DNA of 64,000 nt, taken from positions 1 through 64,000 of the forward strand of contig CAMHMJ010000007.1 in NCBI GenBank assembly GCA_946186185.1. The letters run 5' to 3'. Numbering within the stretch: the first letter of the stretch is position 1; the number at the start of each line of letters is the position of its first letter. The notes below the pieces were generated by a model. That model was not told where the DNA came from and searched no databases. It saw only the letters and a program-made list of their open reading frames with translations. The DNA comes from an uncultured Treponema sp. (GTDB taxonomy: Bacteria > Spirochaetota > Spirochaetia > Treponematales > Treponemataceae). Below, one piece after another: positions 6,950 through 15,095 of this stretch. A program made the translations under genes and the position numbers.

Positions 6950-7822
6950 CTATCTTAGAAATGTGTTTTTAACTTTTTTTCTGGCTGTGTCTAGAAGGGT
7001 CTGTTCTTCTTCTCGGGAATAGGGCTGGAGATTTTCGAAAGTTTTGGAAAGGCAGGATATGTTGGAAAAATGTGCAAGGTACCAGCTGGCGTCTTTATTC
7101 AGAAGAGATGAAATATTTTCTATATCATCTTTTGTGGTGATTCCGGGTACTAAAACCGTGCGGATTTCGTAGGACTTTGGGGGAAGGTCGGAAATGATTT
7201 TTATGGATTTTTTTATTTTTTCTGCAAGGGCGGTTTTTAATTTTTCCGGGACTGAGTTCTGAGCTATCGCAGTTTCCTGAGTGTTCACTGCCTTGGTCTG
7301 GGAGGTTTTCATTCTGTCCTGAGAATCGTTTTGGGGTTCTGAATTTCTGCTGTATTCAATCAGCATTTCAAAATATTTTTCTGGACTTGTTTTTACATCC
7401 AGTGCAACATAATCTGGCCTTGTTTCAGGATTTTCTAAGATTTCTTCAAGCTTTTCAGGGAAGGTTCCGTTGGTGTCGAGTTTTGTTTTATATCCCAGTT
7501 TCTTTGCCCTGGAAAGTATTTCTTTTGTCCTGGAGTTTAAAAGGGGTTCCCCGCCTGAAATGACTAGCCCCGAAAGCACGTTTTTTCTTCTTTCAAGGTG
7601 GGTGAATAAATCTTCTATACTAACAAGATTCTCGTTTTCCTGTTCCTGCAATAAAAGAGGGAGAACCAGTTCTCTGTTCTGGCAGTAGGGGCAGCGAAGG
7701 TTACAGCCAGGAAGAAAGAATGCAGAGGAAAGCACAGACGGAAAATCCACAAGTGTTGTTTTTATCAGAATTCCGTCTTTTTTCTGCTTTCTGCTTTCCT
7801 GTTTTTCCCCGCTGCCGTTCAT
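6950..7822 (-). CDS. nrdG: anaerobic ribonucleotide reductase activating protein (radical SAM)
   Basis: The activase that installs the glycyl radical on class III ribonucleotide reductase using S-adenosylmethionine. The iron-sulfur motif CNLRCPYC lies at residues 40-47, and the SAM-contact motif VISGGEPLL is present. A Gln/Asn/Ser/Thr-rich insertion at about residues 145-195 makes it longer (290) than typical NrdG (~160-230). The start is 4 nt after the stop of the upstream glycyl radical/redoxin gene, indicating translational coupling. It is last in the nrdR-nrdD-redoxin-nrdG cluster and ends at a repeat element. Confidence 0.88.
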   Translation of the reverse strand: MNGSGEKQESRKQKKDGILIKTTLVDFPSVLSSAFFLPGCNLRCPYCQNRELVLPLLLQEQENENLVSIEDLFTHLERRKNVLSGLVISGGEPLLNSRTKEILSRAKKLGYKTKLDTNGTFPEKLEEILENPETRPDYVALDVKTSPEKYFEMLIEYSRNSEPQNDSQDRMKTSQTKAVNTQETAIAQNSVPEKLKTALAEKIKKSIKIISDLPPKSYEIRTVLVPGITTKDDIENISSLLNKDASWYLAHFSNISCLSKTFENLQPYSREEEQTLLDTARKKVKNTFLR

Positions 7823-7826
7823 CGGC

Positions 7827-8408
7827 TTAGTAAGCCTCTGCTTTTACAAGGATTTTATCGAAAATAAGCTCCAGTTCTTCAACATTGTGACCCCGGGCAA
7901 TTTCGTTCTTGTCTGAATCATAAAGGATTACAGTAGGAGAAGCAAAAACTCCTTTTGATGCAGCTTTTGAAAGGCCTTCGTCAGTATCTACATCAACGTA
8001 GGTTCCTTCAAGAGGAATGTTTTTCATAAAATCTTTAACGGGAGGACAGTTTGGACAGGTTTTCTTTGCGAAAAGCTCGTAACTGTAGCTTTCCTCAGAG
8101 GAAACTTCCATTGCGTTATTTTCAGCTGAAATTCCGGCAGCGCTTTCAAGTGCAGTTTCGGCACTTTTTTCAGAGATGTATGAGTCTGCTTTTGCCTCTG
8201 AATCTGAATAATTTTCAATGTCAAAGGTTTTTCTGAGCTCGAACTCGTCTTTTTTACCTTTGTTCCAGTTTTTTACGGCTCTGTAGTAGCCTACGATTCG
8301 GGCGTAAACTTCAGTTTCGGTTCCGTGAACATCTTTAAGTTCTGCCTGAATCTTTTCGATTTCTGCCTGAACTTCTTCCAGACTTCGAGACTTGTCCTCT
8401 TTTCTCAT
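7827..8408 (-). CDS. detached NrdD glycyl radical domain fused to a glutaredoxin/thioredoxin-like domain
   Basis: A 193-residue protein in two parts. Residues ~34-62 read EVYARIVGYYRAVKNWNKGK followed by KDEFELRKTF. This is the segment that ends class III NrdD proteins and carries the glycyl radical; Gly40 in RIVGYYR is the expected radical site. Residues ~108-193 form a redoxin fold with the active site TCPNC (Cys118, Cys121) and a cis-Pro-type FASPTVILY. Residues 8-27 are a probable coiled coil. The upstream nrdD product lacks the glycyl radical motif, so this protein should complete it in trans. A GGGAGG ribosome binding site precedes the ATG. An alternative is a redoxin with a fortuitous N-terminus, but the RxxGYYR-NWN-GK match makes that unlikely. 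Confidence 0.75.
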   Translation of the reverse strand: MRKEDKSRSLEEVQAEIEKIQAELKDVHGTETEVYARIVGYYRAVKNWNKGKKDEFELRKTFDIENYSDSEAKADSYISEKSAETALESAAGISAENNAMEVSSEESYSYELFAKKTCPNCPPVKDFMKNIPLEGTYVDVDTDEGLSKAASKGVFASPTVILYDSDKNEIARGHNVEELELIFDKILVKAEAY

Positions 8409-8466
8409 TTTTAATTTCCTCCCAAAAACTTTTCGTTTATAAATTTAAATTTTATGCTGTGCAGTG

Positions 8467-10578
8467 TCAATTATTTTTCGAAATAATTTTCTGTTTTTCT
8501 TCTTCAAGTTCAGCAAGCTGCTGTTTTAATTCCATTATGCGCTCTTCCTTACATTTAGGGCATTCAAAGTGTTCTCCGGAAATATAGCCGTGAATCGGAC
8601 AGATTGAATAAACCGGCGAAATTGTAAGGTACGGTATTTTGTAGTTTTCGAAAACTTTTTTTACAAGGTCCCGGGTAGTCCTCCAGTCTTTTATCTGTTC
8701 TCCTACAAAGGTATGGAATACTGTTCCGCCGGTATAGCGGGTCTGGAGACTTTCCTGATGATCCAGTGCTTCAAAAATGTCGGCAGTATAATCTACCGGA
8801 AGCTGGGTTGAGTTTGTGTAATATGGGTCCCGGGTTCCGCTGGTGATGATGTCCGGGAACTGCTCCTTGTCGTGGCGGGCAAGGCGGTAAGAGGTGCTTT
8901 CAGCAGGTGTTGCTTCAAGGTTGAAGAGCTCTCCAGTTTCTTCCTGATACTGCTGCATTTTTTCCCTCATGTGGTCCAGAACCTCTTCCGTGAAGGCCTT
9001 TCCCTTAGGGTCTGCAATGGAAACTCCAAGGAAGTTCAGGCAGCATTCGTTCATTCCGCAGAGACCGATTGTGTTAAAGTGGTTATTGAGGGTCTTTAAG
9101 TAGCGTCTTGTGTAGGGGAAAAGTCCGCCGTCGTAAAGCTTCTGGATAACCTTTCGTTTTATGGAAAGGCTTTCCTTTGCTAAATCCATAAGGTAGTCAA
9201 GGCGGGCGTAGAAATCCTTCTTTGTTTTTGTAAGGTAACCAATCTGAGGAAGGTTGATTGTTACAACGCCAAGGCTTCCTGTAAACTCGTCGCTTCCGAA
9301 AAGTCCGCCGCCACGCTTTTTAAGCTCCCTTTTATCAAGGCGGAGGCGGCAGCACATTGAACGGACATCGCTTGGGTCCAGGTCAGAGTTTATGAAGTTC
9401 TGGAAATATGGGGTTCCGTACTGTCCTGTCATTTCAAACAGAAGCTGTGCGTTTTCGCTGTCCCAGTCAAAGTTTTTTGTAATGTTATAGGTTGGAATAG
9501 GGTAGCCGAAGCCACGGCCGTTTGCGTCACCCTTGAGCATGATTTTTATGAAGAGGCGGTTGATTAAGTCCATTTCCTTCTGGCAGTCGCCGTAGGTAAA
9601 ATCCTGCTCCTTTCCGCCTACAATGGCTTTTTTATTTTTAAGGTCATCCGGGCATACCCAGTCCAGGGTGATGTTTGTAAAGGGCGCCTGGCTTCCCCAG
9701 CGGCTCGGTGTATTGATTCCAAAAACATAGCTCTGAAGGCACTGTTCAACTTCCTTTTCGGAAAGGTTATCTTTTTTTACAAACGGAGCCAGATATGTGT
9801 CAAAAGAACTGAAAGCCTGTGCTCCCGCCCATTCATTCTGCAAAACTCCAAGGAAGTTTACCATCTGGTTTACAAGAGTTGAAAGATGACTTGCAGGTTT
9901 CGATGTGATCTTGTCCGGAACGCCTCCCAGTCCTTCCTGAATCAGCTGACGGAGACTCCAGCCGGCACAGTAGCCTGAGAACATGGAAAGGTCGTGGAGG
10001 TGAAATGCAGCCTTTTTGTGTGCGTCGGCAATTTCCTTTGTGTAAATGTTGTTAAGCCAGTAATTTGCGGTAATTGTCCCCGAGTTATGAAGAATTAAGC
10101 CTCCAAGACTGAAGTTTACGTTTGCGTTTTCGTTTACTCGCCAGTCGCTCTGGGCAAGGTAGCCGTCCATGGTTTTATTGATGTCCAGCATGAGTTTTTT
10201 GGTGTCACGCATTGCCTCGTGCTTTGCGCGGTACAGGATGTAGGCTTTTGCAACCTCAACCTCGCTGTTTTCGATAAGAACGGTTTCAACGATATCCTGA
10301 ATTTCTTCTATGGCAGGAATTGAATGAGCCCGGGCACCCGCAAGTTTTATGCGAAGATGCTCTTCTACGTCGTCTGTGAGTTTTTCAGCTTTTTCCGGAT
10401 CCTGATGAAGTTCAACGGCAACGATGGCTTTTCCGATAGCCGTTTCAATTTTTTTTCTGTCGTAGGGTGCAATTTCGCCGGAGCGTTTTACAACCGCTTT
10501 AATGAAATTTTTTGTTTCTTCATCTTTGCTTGAACCTAAAAAACTTTTCCATTCCGGAAATACTGGGGTTTCATTCAT
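8467..10578 (-). CDS. nrdD: anaerobic (class III) ribonucleoside-triphosphate reductase, catalytic body without glycyl loop
   Basis: Reduces ribonucleotides to deoxyribonucleotides under anaerobic conditions. The N-terminal ATP-cone (VVKRSGEIAPYDRKKIETAI, residues ~28-115) is the allosteric domain. The catalytic barrel follows (HLHDLSMFSGYCAGWSLRQL, SMCCRLRLDKRELKKRGGGL, GLCGMNECC). The C-terminus has the zinc site SICPIHGY and FECPKC. It then ends in a coiled coil (MELKQQLAELEEEKQKIIS) instead of the usual RVxGY glycyl radical loop. That loop is encoded 58 nt downstream in the redoxin fusion gene. The protein has 703 residues. It lies between nrdR and the fusion gene in one direction. Confidence 0.93.
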   Translation of the reverse strand: MNETPVFPEWKSFLGSSKDEETKNFIKAVVKRSGEIAPYDRKKIETAIGKAIVAVELHQDPEKAEKLTDDVEEHLRIKLAGARAHSIPAIEEIQDIVETVLIENSEVEVAKAYILYRAKHEAMRDTKKLMLDINKTMDGYLAQSDWRVNENANVNFSLGGLILHNSGTITANYWLNNIYTKEIADAHKKAAFHLHDLSMFSGYCAGWSLRQLIQEGLGGVPDKITSKPASHLSTLVNQMVNFLGVLQNEWAGAQAFSSFDTYLAPFVKKDNLSEKEVEQCLQSYVFGINTPSRWGSQAPFTNITLDWVCPDDLKNKKAIVGGKEQDFTYGDCQKEMDLINRLFIKIMLKGDANGRGFGYPIPTYNITKNFDWDSENAQLLFEMTGQYGTPYFQNFINSDLDPSDVRSMCCRLRLDKRELKKRGGGLFGSDEFTGSLGVVTINLPQIGYLTKTKKDFYARLDYLMDLAKESLSIKRKVIQKLYDGGLFPYTRRYLKTLNNHFNTIGLCGMNECCLNFLGVSIADPKGKAFTEEVLDHMREKMQQYQEETGELFNLEATPAESTSYRLARHDKEQFPDIITSGTRDPYYTNSTQLPVDYTADIFEALDHQESLQTRYTGGTVFHTFVGEQIKDWRTTRDLVKKVFENYKIPYLTISPVYSICPIHGYISGEHFECPKCKEERIMELKQQLAELEEEKQKIISKNN

Positions 10579-10604
10579 TTTTTTATTCCTGTTACTTATT
10601 TTTT

Positions 10605-11081
10605 TTATTTATCTGAATCCGTTTTTTCTGCTTCTGCGTTTTTGATTTCCGTTACAAACTCTTCAAGGGTTTCAAAATGCTTGTAGGCCGAGGCAAAACG
10701 GATGTATGCAACCTTATCCAGCTTGTACAGATGATGAAGCACAAGTTCTCCCAGCTCGGAGGTTGTAATTTCCCGGGCTGATTTTCCCATCATGATTGCA
10801 TCGTCTTCAATTTCGTTTACAAGATTGTCTATTGAGGTGGTGGTGATTGAGCGTTTTTCCAGGGCCCGTTCAATTCCTTTTGCAAGCTTTAAGTGATCAA
10901 AGGGCTGGCGTCTTCCGTCCCGCTTTACGACCATGAAGGGTTTTTCTTCAACCCGTTCGTAACTGGTAAAGCGGTACCCGCAGGAAATACATTCCCGCCT
11001 TCGTCTTATGCTTTCACCGTTTGCCATTGTCCTTGATTCGACAACTTTGTCGTCAAGGCTTCCGCAGTATGGACAACGCAT
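10605..11081 (-). CDS. nrdR: ribonucleotide reductase transcriptional repressor NrdR
   Basis: A 158-residue zinc-ribbon plus ATP-cone repressor. MRCPYCG and the later CISCGYRFTSYER supply the four zinc ligands. The ATP-cone runs over residues ~46-136 (VVKRDGRRQPFDHLKLAKGI) and senses dATP/ATP. It represses ribonucleotide reductase operons by binding tandem NrdR boxes. Being first in the nrdR-nrdD cluster, it probably controls itself and the enzyme. The start is preceded by GGGAGG, and the gap to nrdD is 26 nt. Confidence 0.96.
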   Translation of the reverse strand: MRCPYCGSLDDKVVESRTMANGESIRRRRECISCGYRFTSYERVEEKPFMVVKRDGRRQPFDHLKLAKGIERALEKRSITTTSIDNLVNEIEDDAIMMGKSAREITTSELGELVLHHLYKLDKVAYIRFASAYKHFETLEEFVTEIKNAEAEKTDSDK

Positions 11082-11090
11082 AAATTTCCT

Positions 11091-11147
11091 CCCACATCTA
11101 TAGCGTCTTTTTGTATCTTATCTATCATAAAACACAATATGCAAAAA
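11091..11147 (-). promoter_or_regulatory. promoter and possible NrdR boxes of the nrd operon
   Basis: TTGCAT (11139-11144), 18 nt and TAAGAT (11115-11120) form a plausible promoter. ATATTGTGT within the spacer matches one half of the NrdR box ACACWATATWTWGTGT. A weaker match, ACGCTATAGATGTG, lies at 11093-11106. The ~41-bp spacing differs from the usual ~31 bp, so the boxes are tentative. Confidence 0.35.
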
Positions 11148-11191
11148 AAGCAAGCATTTTTTTCTGAAGGCGGCATCTTTTTTTATGCCGG

Positions 11192-12997
11192 CTATTTTTT
11201 CTTCCGCTTCTTTTTAAGGCTTCGTTCGCTTAAGGGTTCTTCCGGAATATTCCGTTCCAGGTATTCTTTTACGGCCACCAGAATAAAGACTAGCCGGAAA
11301 AGCCATGGAAGCCAGGAGCCCAGAATTGAATAGACGGTTTTTTTATGGGCGTAAACCGGAATGTTATAATAGCCAGCCTTTTCTTCAAACAGCGGCATGT
11401 CAAAAAGAATTTCTCCCTTTGGCGAAATTACGCAGGAGTAGCCGGAGTTTGTTGAGCGGGCAAGGGTTGTCCTCAGCTCTATCGCCCGGAAGCTTGAGAC
11501 AACAAAATGCTGGTACTCCGAGGTTATCTGCTGAGACCAGGAATCGTCGGTGAGGTTTATCAGAAGCTCGCTTCCGTTTTTGAACATGGGAATACACACA
11601 TCCGGGAAAGAATCGTCATAGCAGATTGGAGTTGATACCCGGACTAATGGAGGTTCCTTTTCCTTTGCTTTCTGCTGTTCTGCGCTGTCCTTCAGATTGA
11701 TGACGCTTACCGGCGGAATAACCTTATTTTTCGGGGCACTTCCTTTTATATCGTAGTAGACATACTGGTTTCCCGGATGCCAGCCCGTTGGAAGCTGCAG
11801 CTTGTTTTTCAGGAATGAAGCGAAGGCAGGAATATCGGCAAAGGGAATAACTTCTGCAAAGGGTACAAGGTGCATCTTTCCGTAAAAGCCCCGGAATTCT
11901 CCCTTCTGGTCAAAAAGGAGGGTTGCATTAACGGACTGCCGCGGGCTTTCATTTATTACATAGGAGCCTCCGAAGATGAAGGGCACTCCCGTATTCTTTA
12001 TAAAATCTGTAAGGTGGTTTCCGGAAGGAGCATATTTATAGTGAACCGCTGCGGATGGAAAAGAGTATCTGAGGCAGCCTTCACTCCAGACTACTAAATC
12101 CGGTTTTATTCCTTCGTTTTTCAGCTCTTCGATTTTATCGGTTGTAAGTCTCTGGCTTACCCGGATAGTTTCGTTGTCATCCTTCTGTTTCCATGGATCT
12201 TTATTCTGCTGAACCATAACGGTTCCCAGGTATTTCACCGGCGGATTTTTTTCAAGAACTCTGTATGCTCCGTACAGGAGGCTGAGTAAAAAGAGGGATG
12301 CAAAAAGTATAAGTCCTGAGGAAAGAGAATGTACCACAGGATATTTTCTTCTGATTTTGGAGTATTTTTTTGCAACCAGGTGCTGCAAAACCTTCGGTTC
12401 TTCGACTGCCGTAATAAAGCATTCTGAAAGAAGGGCTGCAAAATATGAAGCAAAAAAGGTGAGTCCGTAGGTTCCCGTTATGTCTGCAATTTGGGTCAGA
12501 AGGGAAAAGCGGTAAAGTCCCATGGAAAGGGTTCCCCAGGGATATCCCAGAAAGCCGATGGACTTCATGTGTTCATAGAAAACATATACTGCTGCAAAAT
12601 AAAGGCTCCGCATAGGAATGAAGGAGGTGTAAGAAAGGCTTTTTCGTTCCCGGAGAGGTCTTGTGCGTTTTGACTTTGCAAAAGGAAGGTAAAGTACAAG
12701 CCCTGCCGCAAAGCCTTCAAGACTGGTTCCAAAGCAGGTAAAAAACAGGGTGATGAAGGCAAATTCCTTAAAGCATCCCAGCCACCAGCTTGATAAAAGC
12801 TGGGTTAAAAAGGTCAGAAGGGCAAAATTCAAGCCGGCTTCAAGATATGAGTTTTGTTTTATGTATACAAAGTAAAACGGAATAAGTGCAAGAAATGCCA
12901 GAACCGGAGAACCAAAGTGAAGAAGGTTATTCGGCAGAGAAGCGGCAATCAGCACAGAAGAAAAAATAATATAAAAAACTTGTAAAATTCGATTCAT
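11192..12997 (-). CDS. lnt: apolipoprotein N-acyltransferase
   Basis: Adds the third acyl chain to the N-terminal cysteine of lipoproteins in the inner membrane. The N-terminal ~240 residues form about six to seven membrane segments, followed by a nitrilase-fold domain. The catalytic triad positions are visible: Glu in VVWSEGCLRYSF, Lys in GFYGKMHLVPFAEVIPF and Cys in TPICYDDSFPD. At 601 residues it is longer than E. coli Lnt (512), mostly through a Lys/Glu-rich insertion (~430-450) and a basic C-terminal tail (SLKKKRKKK). No ribosome binding site is obvious. The gene is divergent from the GHMP kinase gene. Many lipoproteins are encoded in this window. Confidence 0.9.
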   Translation of the reverse strand: MNRILQVFYIIFSSVLIAASLPNNLLHFGSPVLAFLALIPFYFVYIKQNSYLEAGLNFALLTFLTQLLSSWWLGCFKEFAFITLFFTCFGTSLEGFAAGLVLYLPFAKSKRTRPLRERKSLSYTSFIPMRSLYFAAVYVFYEHMKSIGFLGYPWGTLSMGLYRFSLLTQIADITGTYGLTFFASYFAALLSECFITAVEEPKVLQHLVAKKYSKIRRKYPVVHSLSSGLILFASLFLLSLLYGAYRVLEKNPPVKYLGTVMVQQNKDPWKQKDDNETIRVSQRLTTDKIEELKNEGIKPDLVVWSEGCLRYSFPSAAVHYKYAPSGNHLTDFIKNTGVPFIFGGSYVINESPRQSVNATLLFDQKGEFRGFYGKMHLVPFAEVIPFADIPAFASFLKNKLQLPTGWHPGNQYVYYDIKGSAPKNKVIPPVSVINLKDSAEQQKAKEKEPPLVRVSTPICYDDSFPDVCIPMFKNGSELLINLTDDSWSQQITSEYQHFVVSSFRAIELRTTLARSTNSGYSCVISPKGEILFDMPLFEEKAGYYNIPVYAHKKTVYSILGSWLPWLFRLVFILVAVKEYLERNIPEEPLSERSLKKKRKKK

Positions 12998-13083
12998 TGA
13001 TTTAATATTTTATTCATATAAATTAAAAAACTCAATAACTCGATTGTATGTTGTTCGTGTTTCGTGTGAGGTTTTAGAGCTCT

Positions 13084-14265
13084 ATGGAAGAGATTTTTTC
13101 AGTACATCAGGAAGAATACGGAGTGAAGCCTGATGTTGTAGTAAAAGCACCGGGAAGATTTCACTTAATCGGTGAACATTCCTGGTTCTTCAAGGATAAA
13201 ACGCTTTCAATGGCAGTAAATCTGCCTGTATATATAAGTGCATCAAAACGAAAGGATTCTTCGGTTCGCGTATATTTTGTTCAGATGAGTGACAGAAAAC
13301 GGGCGAACCTTACTTCCCTTAAGTTCAAGAAGGAAGATAAGTGGGCAAATGCCGTAAAAGCCATATTTTATGGTTTTGCCTCAGGCGGATTTGAAGTTTC
13401 CGGAACCGACATTACGATTTATTCTGAGATTCTGCCCTCTGCGGGCTTTGGCATTACCTCTGCCATAAAAGCCGCAACCTCCCTCTGTTTAAGACAGCTT
13501 TATGCTCCTTCAATGAGCATGCCGGAAGTGCTTCAGGTAATTGAACGGGGAAACCGTCTTTTCCTGCAGCAGGAAAATTACAGCTCTGATAACAATGTGG
13601 CTCTTTTTGCCCGTAAGGGTTCTTTTATCATTACGGATCACCACAAAAATACCTATGCACACATAGACATTCCTTTTGAAAATAAGAAAATGCTTCTGGT
13701 AGACCTTCGGGTTCCGCGCATTTCTTTATGGAACGAGGAAAGCCTCTTTGAACCGGAAAATGCCCTTATTCTGGGTGATATGAAGGAAACTAAGCCGGGA
13801 GTATTCGGGGGCTGGCAGTACATAAACAATGTAACTGACATCAACGAGGAGCTTAGTGTCGTAAGTGAAGATACCCGCCGTAAGCTTTTATGCGTTATGC
13901 GGGAGCACGGTGATATTCTTGAAGCCGTAAAGTCCCTTGAAAAAAATGATTTCAGCCGTTTTGCCCGGACAATAAATCACAGCTACGAAAGTCTCCGGGA
14001 TTACTATGACCTTTCCTGTCCGGAAATCGACTGGATTTTAAAGCGGGTAATTGAAATTGAACCGAATCTTGAAAATATCCGGGAGCCAGTTTCCTGCGGA
14101 AGAATAACGGGTAAGGGCTTCGGACGATGTGTGTATACATTCCTTCGTGACAGTGATGTTGAAAAATTCAATCAGAAGCTTGCAGAATATGATCACATCT
14201 TCGGCTTCCATCCTTCCTGCTACGAAGTAACTTCAAGTGACGGCGCTTCCATAATTGAAGGGTAG
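13084..14265 (+). CDS. divergent GHMP kinase, galactokinase-like
   Basis: A 393-residue protein with the galactokinase layout but altered signatures. KAPGRFHLIGEHSWFF (residues ~21-36) corresponds to the galactokinase motif GRVNLIGEHTDY, but HTDY is HSWF, losing the sugar-binding Asp. The ATP-loop motif is LPSAGFGITSAIKAA instead of PxGxGLSSSAA, with the Ser-rich turn changed to FGITS. The third motif is GRITGKGFGRCVYTF. A SSDNNVALFARKGS stretch is found where the catalytic Asp region (MDQ) is expected. It may phosphorylate another sugar or be non-catalytic. No galT or galE partner is adjacent; it precedes a TPR gene. Confidence 0.6.
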   Translation: MEEIFSVHQEEYGVKPDVVVKAPGRFHLIGEHSWFFKDKTLSMAVNLPVYISASKRKDSSVRVYFVQMSDRKRANLTSLKFKKEDKWANAVKAIFYGFASGGFEVSGTDITIYSEILPSAGFGITSAIKAATSLCLRQLYAPSMSMPEVLQVIERGNRLFLQQENYSSDNNVALFARKGSFIITDHHKNTYAHIDIPFENKKMLLVDLRVPRISLWNEESLFEPENALILGDMKETKPGVFGGWQYINNVTDINEELSVVSEDTRRKLLCVMREHGDILEAVKSLEKNDFSRFARTINHSYESLRDYYDLSCPEIDWILKRVIEIEPNLENIREPVSCGRITGKGFGRCVYTFLRDSDVEKFNQKLAEYDHIFGFHPSCYEVTSSDGASIIEG

Positions 14266-14378
14266 GCGTACTGCGCTTTTGTGACAGTTCCGGGATGAAA
14301 GAGCCGGAACTTACTATAGACTGTATTTCTTTTTCAGTATAAAATAGTAGCGTCATATTTAACAGGTGGGTAAAAAAT

Positions 14379-15068
14379 ATGAGTGAAAATGTGCTTTCTC
14401 AAGGTATAAGCTATTACAAAAGCAAAAAATATACAGACGCCCTGACTTTTTTTCTTTCTCTTCCTTCTGATTCCGGGGCAGATTCCAATGATTTAGCCTA
14501 TTATCTGGGGCTATGCTATACGAAGCTTTCTCATTACGAGGATGCCCTTCTGTATCTTGAACAGGTTGTAACTTCAGCTTCTTCGGATACTAAGGATGAG
14601 CGTGTCCTTCAGTGCCGGTTCATTCTTGCCCTCATTTATGCGGTTTCCGGAAGAAAGCGTCTTGCCAACTTTGAGCTGGGAAAGCTTGCGGAGTTGGGCT
14701 ATAAGCCAGCCAGTGTATATGCGGCTCTTGCCTTTGTTGCCTGGGAGCAGAGTGAGGTAGAAAAAAGCCAGGAATTTTACGAAAAAGCACTTTCCCTTGA
14801 TCCGGATAATGTTACAGCCTTAAACGGAATCGGTTATATTCTTGCCTGTCAGGAGAAGGATCTTGGAAAAGCTTTATCATACTGTAAGCGTGCCGTAGAT
14901 TACGCTCCTGAGTCCGCAGCCTGCCTTGATTCCCTGGGATTTGTCTATTACAAGATGGGCCTGTACAAGGATGCAAAGCACTATCTTGAAATGGCAGAAC
15001 AGATTGACGGTCAGAATCCCCTGATTATGGAGCATATGAAGGGCGTTATGCTTGACGGTGACAGATAG
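14379..15068 (+). CDS. tetratricopeptide repeat protein
   Basis: A 229-residue protein without a signal peptide, made of about five to six TPR units. The clearest are SQGISYYKSKKYTDALTFFL, DLAYYLGLCYTKLSHYEDAL, KSQEFYEKALSLDPDNVTAL and CLDSLGFVYYKMGLYKDAKH. TPRs act as protein-binding scaffolds. An AGGTGGG site precedes the ATG. The next gene, a secreted TPR/NHL/VWA protein, begins 28 nt downstream, so the two are probably co-transcribed. An inverted repeat GTTCCGG/CCGGAAC lies upstream (14286-14309), after the kinase gene. Confidence 0.8.
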   Translation: MSENVLSQGISYYKSKKYTDALTFFLSLPSDSGADSNDLAYYLGLCYTKLSHYEDALLYLEQVVTSASSDTKDERVLQCRFILALIYAVSGRKRLANFELGKLAELGYKPASVYAALAFVAWEQSEVEKSQEFYEKALSLDPDNVTALNGIGYILACQEKDLGKALSYCKRAVDYAPESAACLDSLGFVYYKMGLYKDAKHYLEMAEQIDGQNPLIMEHMKGVMLDGDR

Positions 15069-15095
15069 ATAAAAAGTGAAGCGGGTTTTTAGTTC

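Noticed and set aside
8409..8466. Sequencing frameshift splitting nrdD
   Set aside because: The upstream frame ends in a sensible coiled coil, and the downstream gene has its own GGGAGG ribosome binding site, ATG and a non-NrdD coiled-coil start. A real split is the simpler reading, though an error cannot be excluded from sequence alone.
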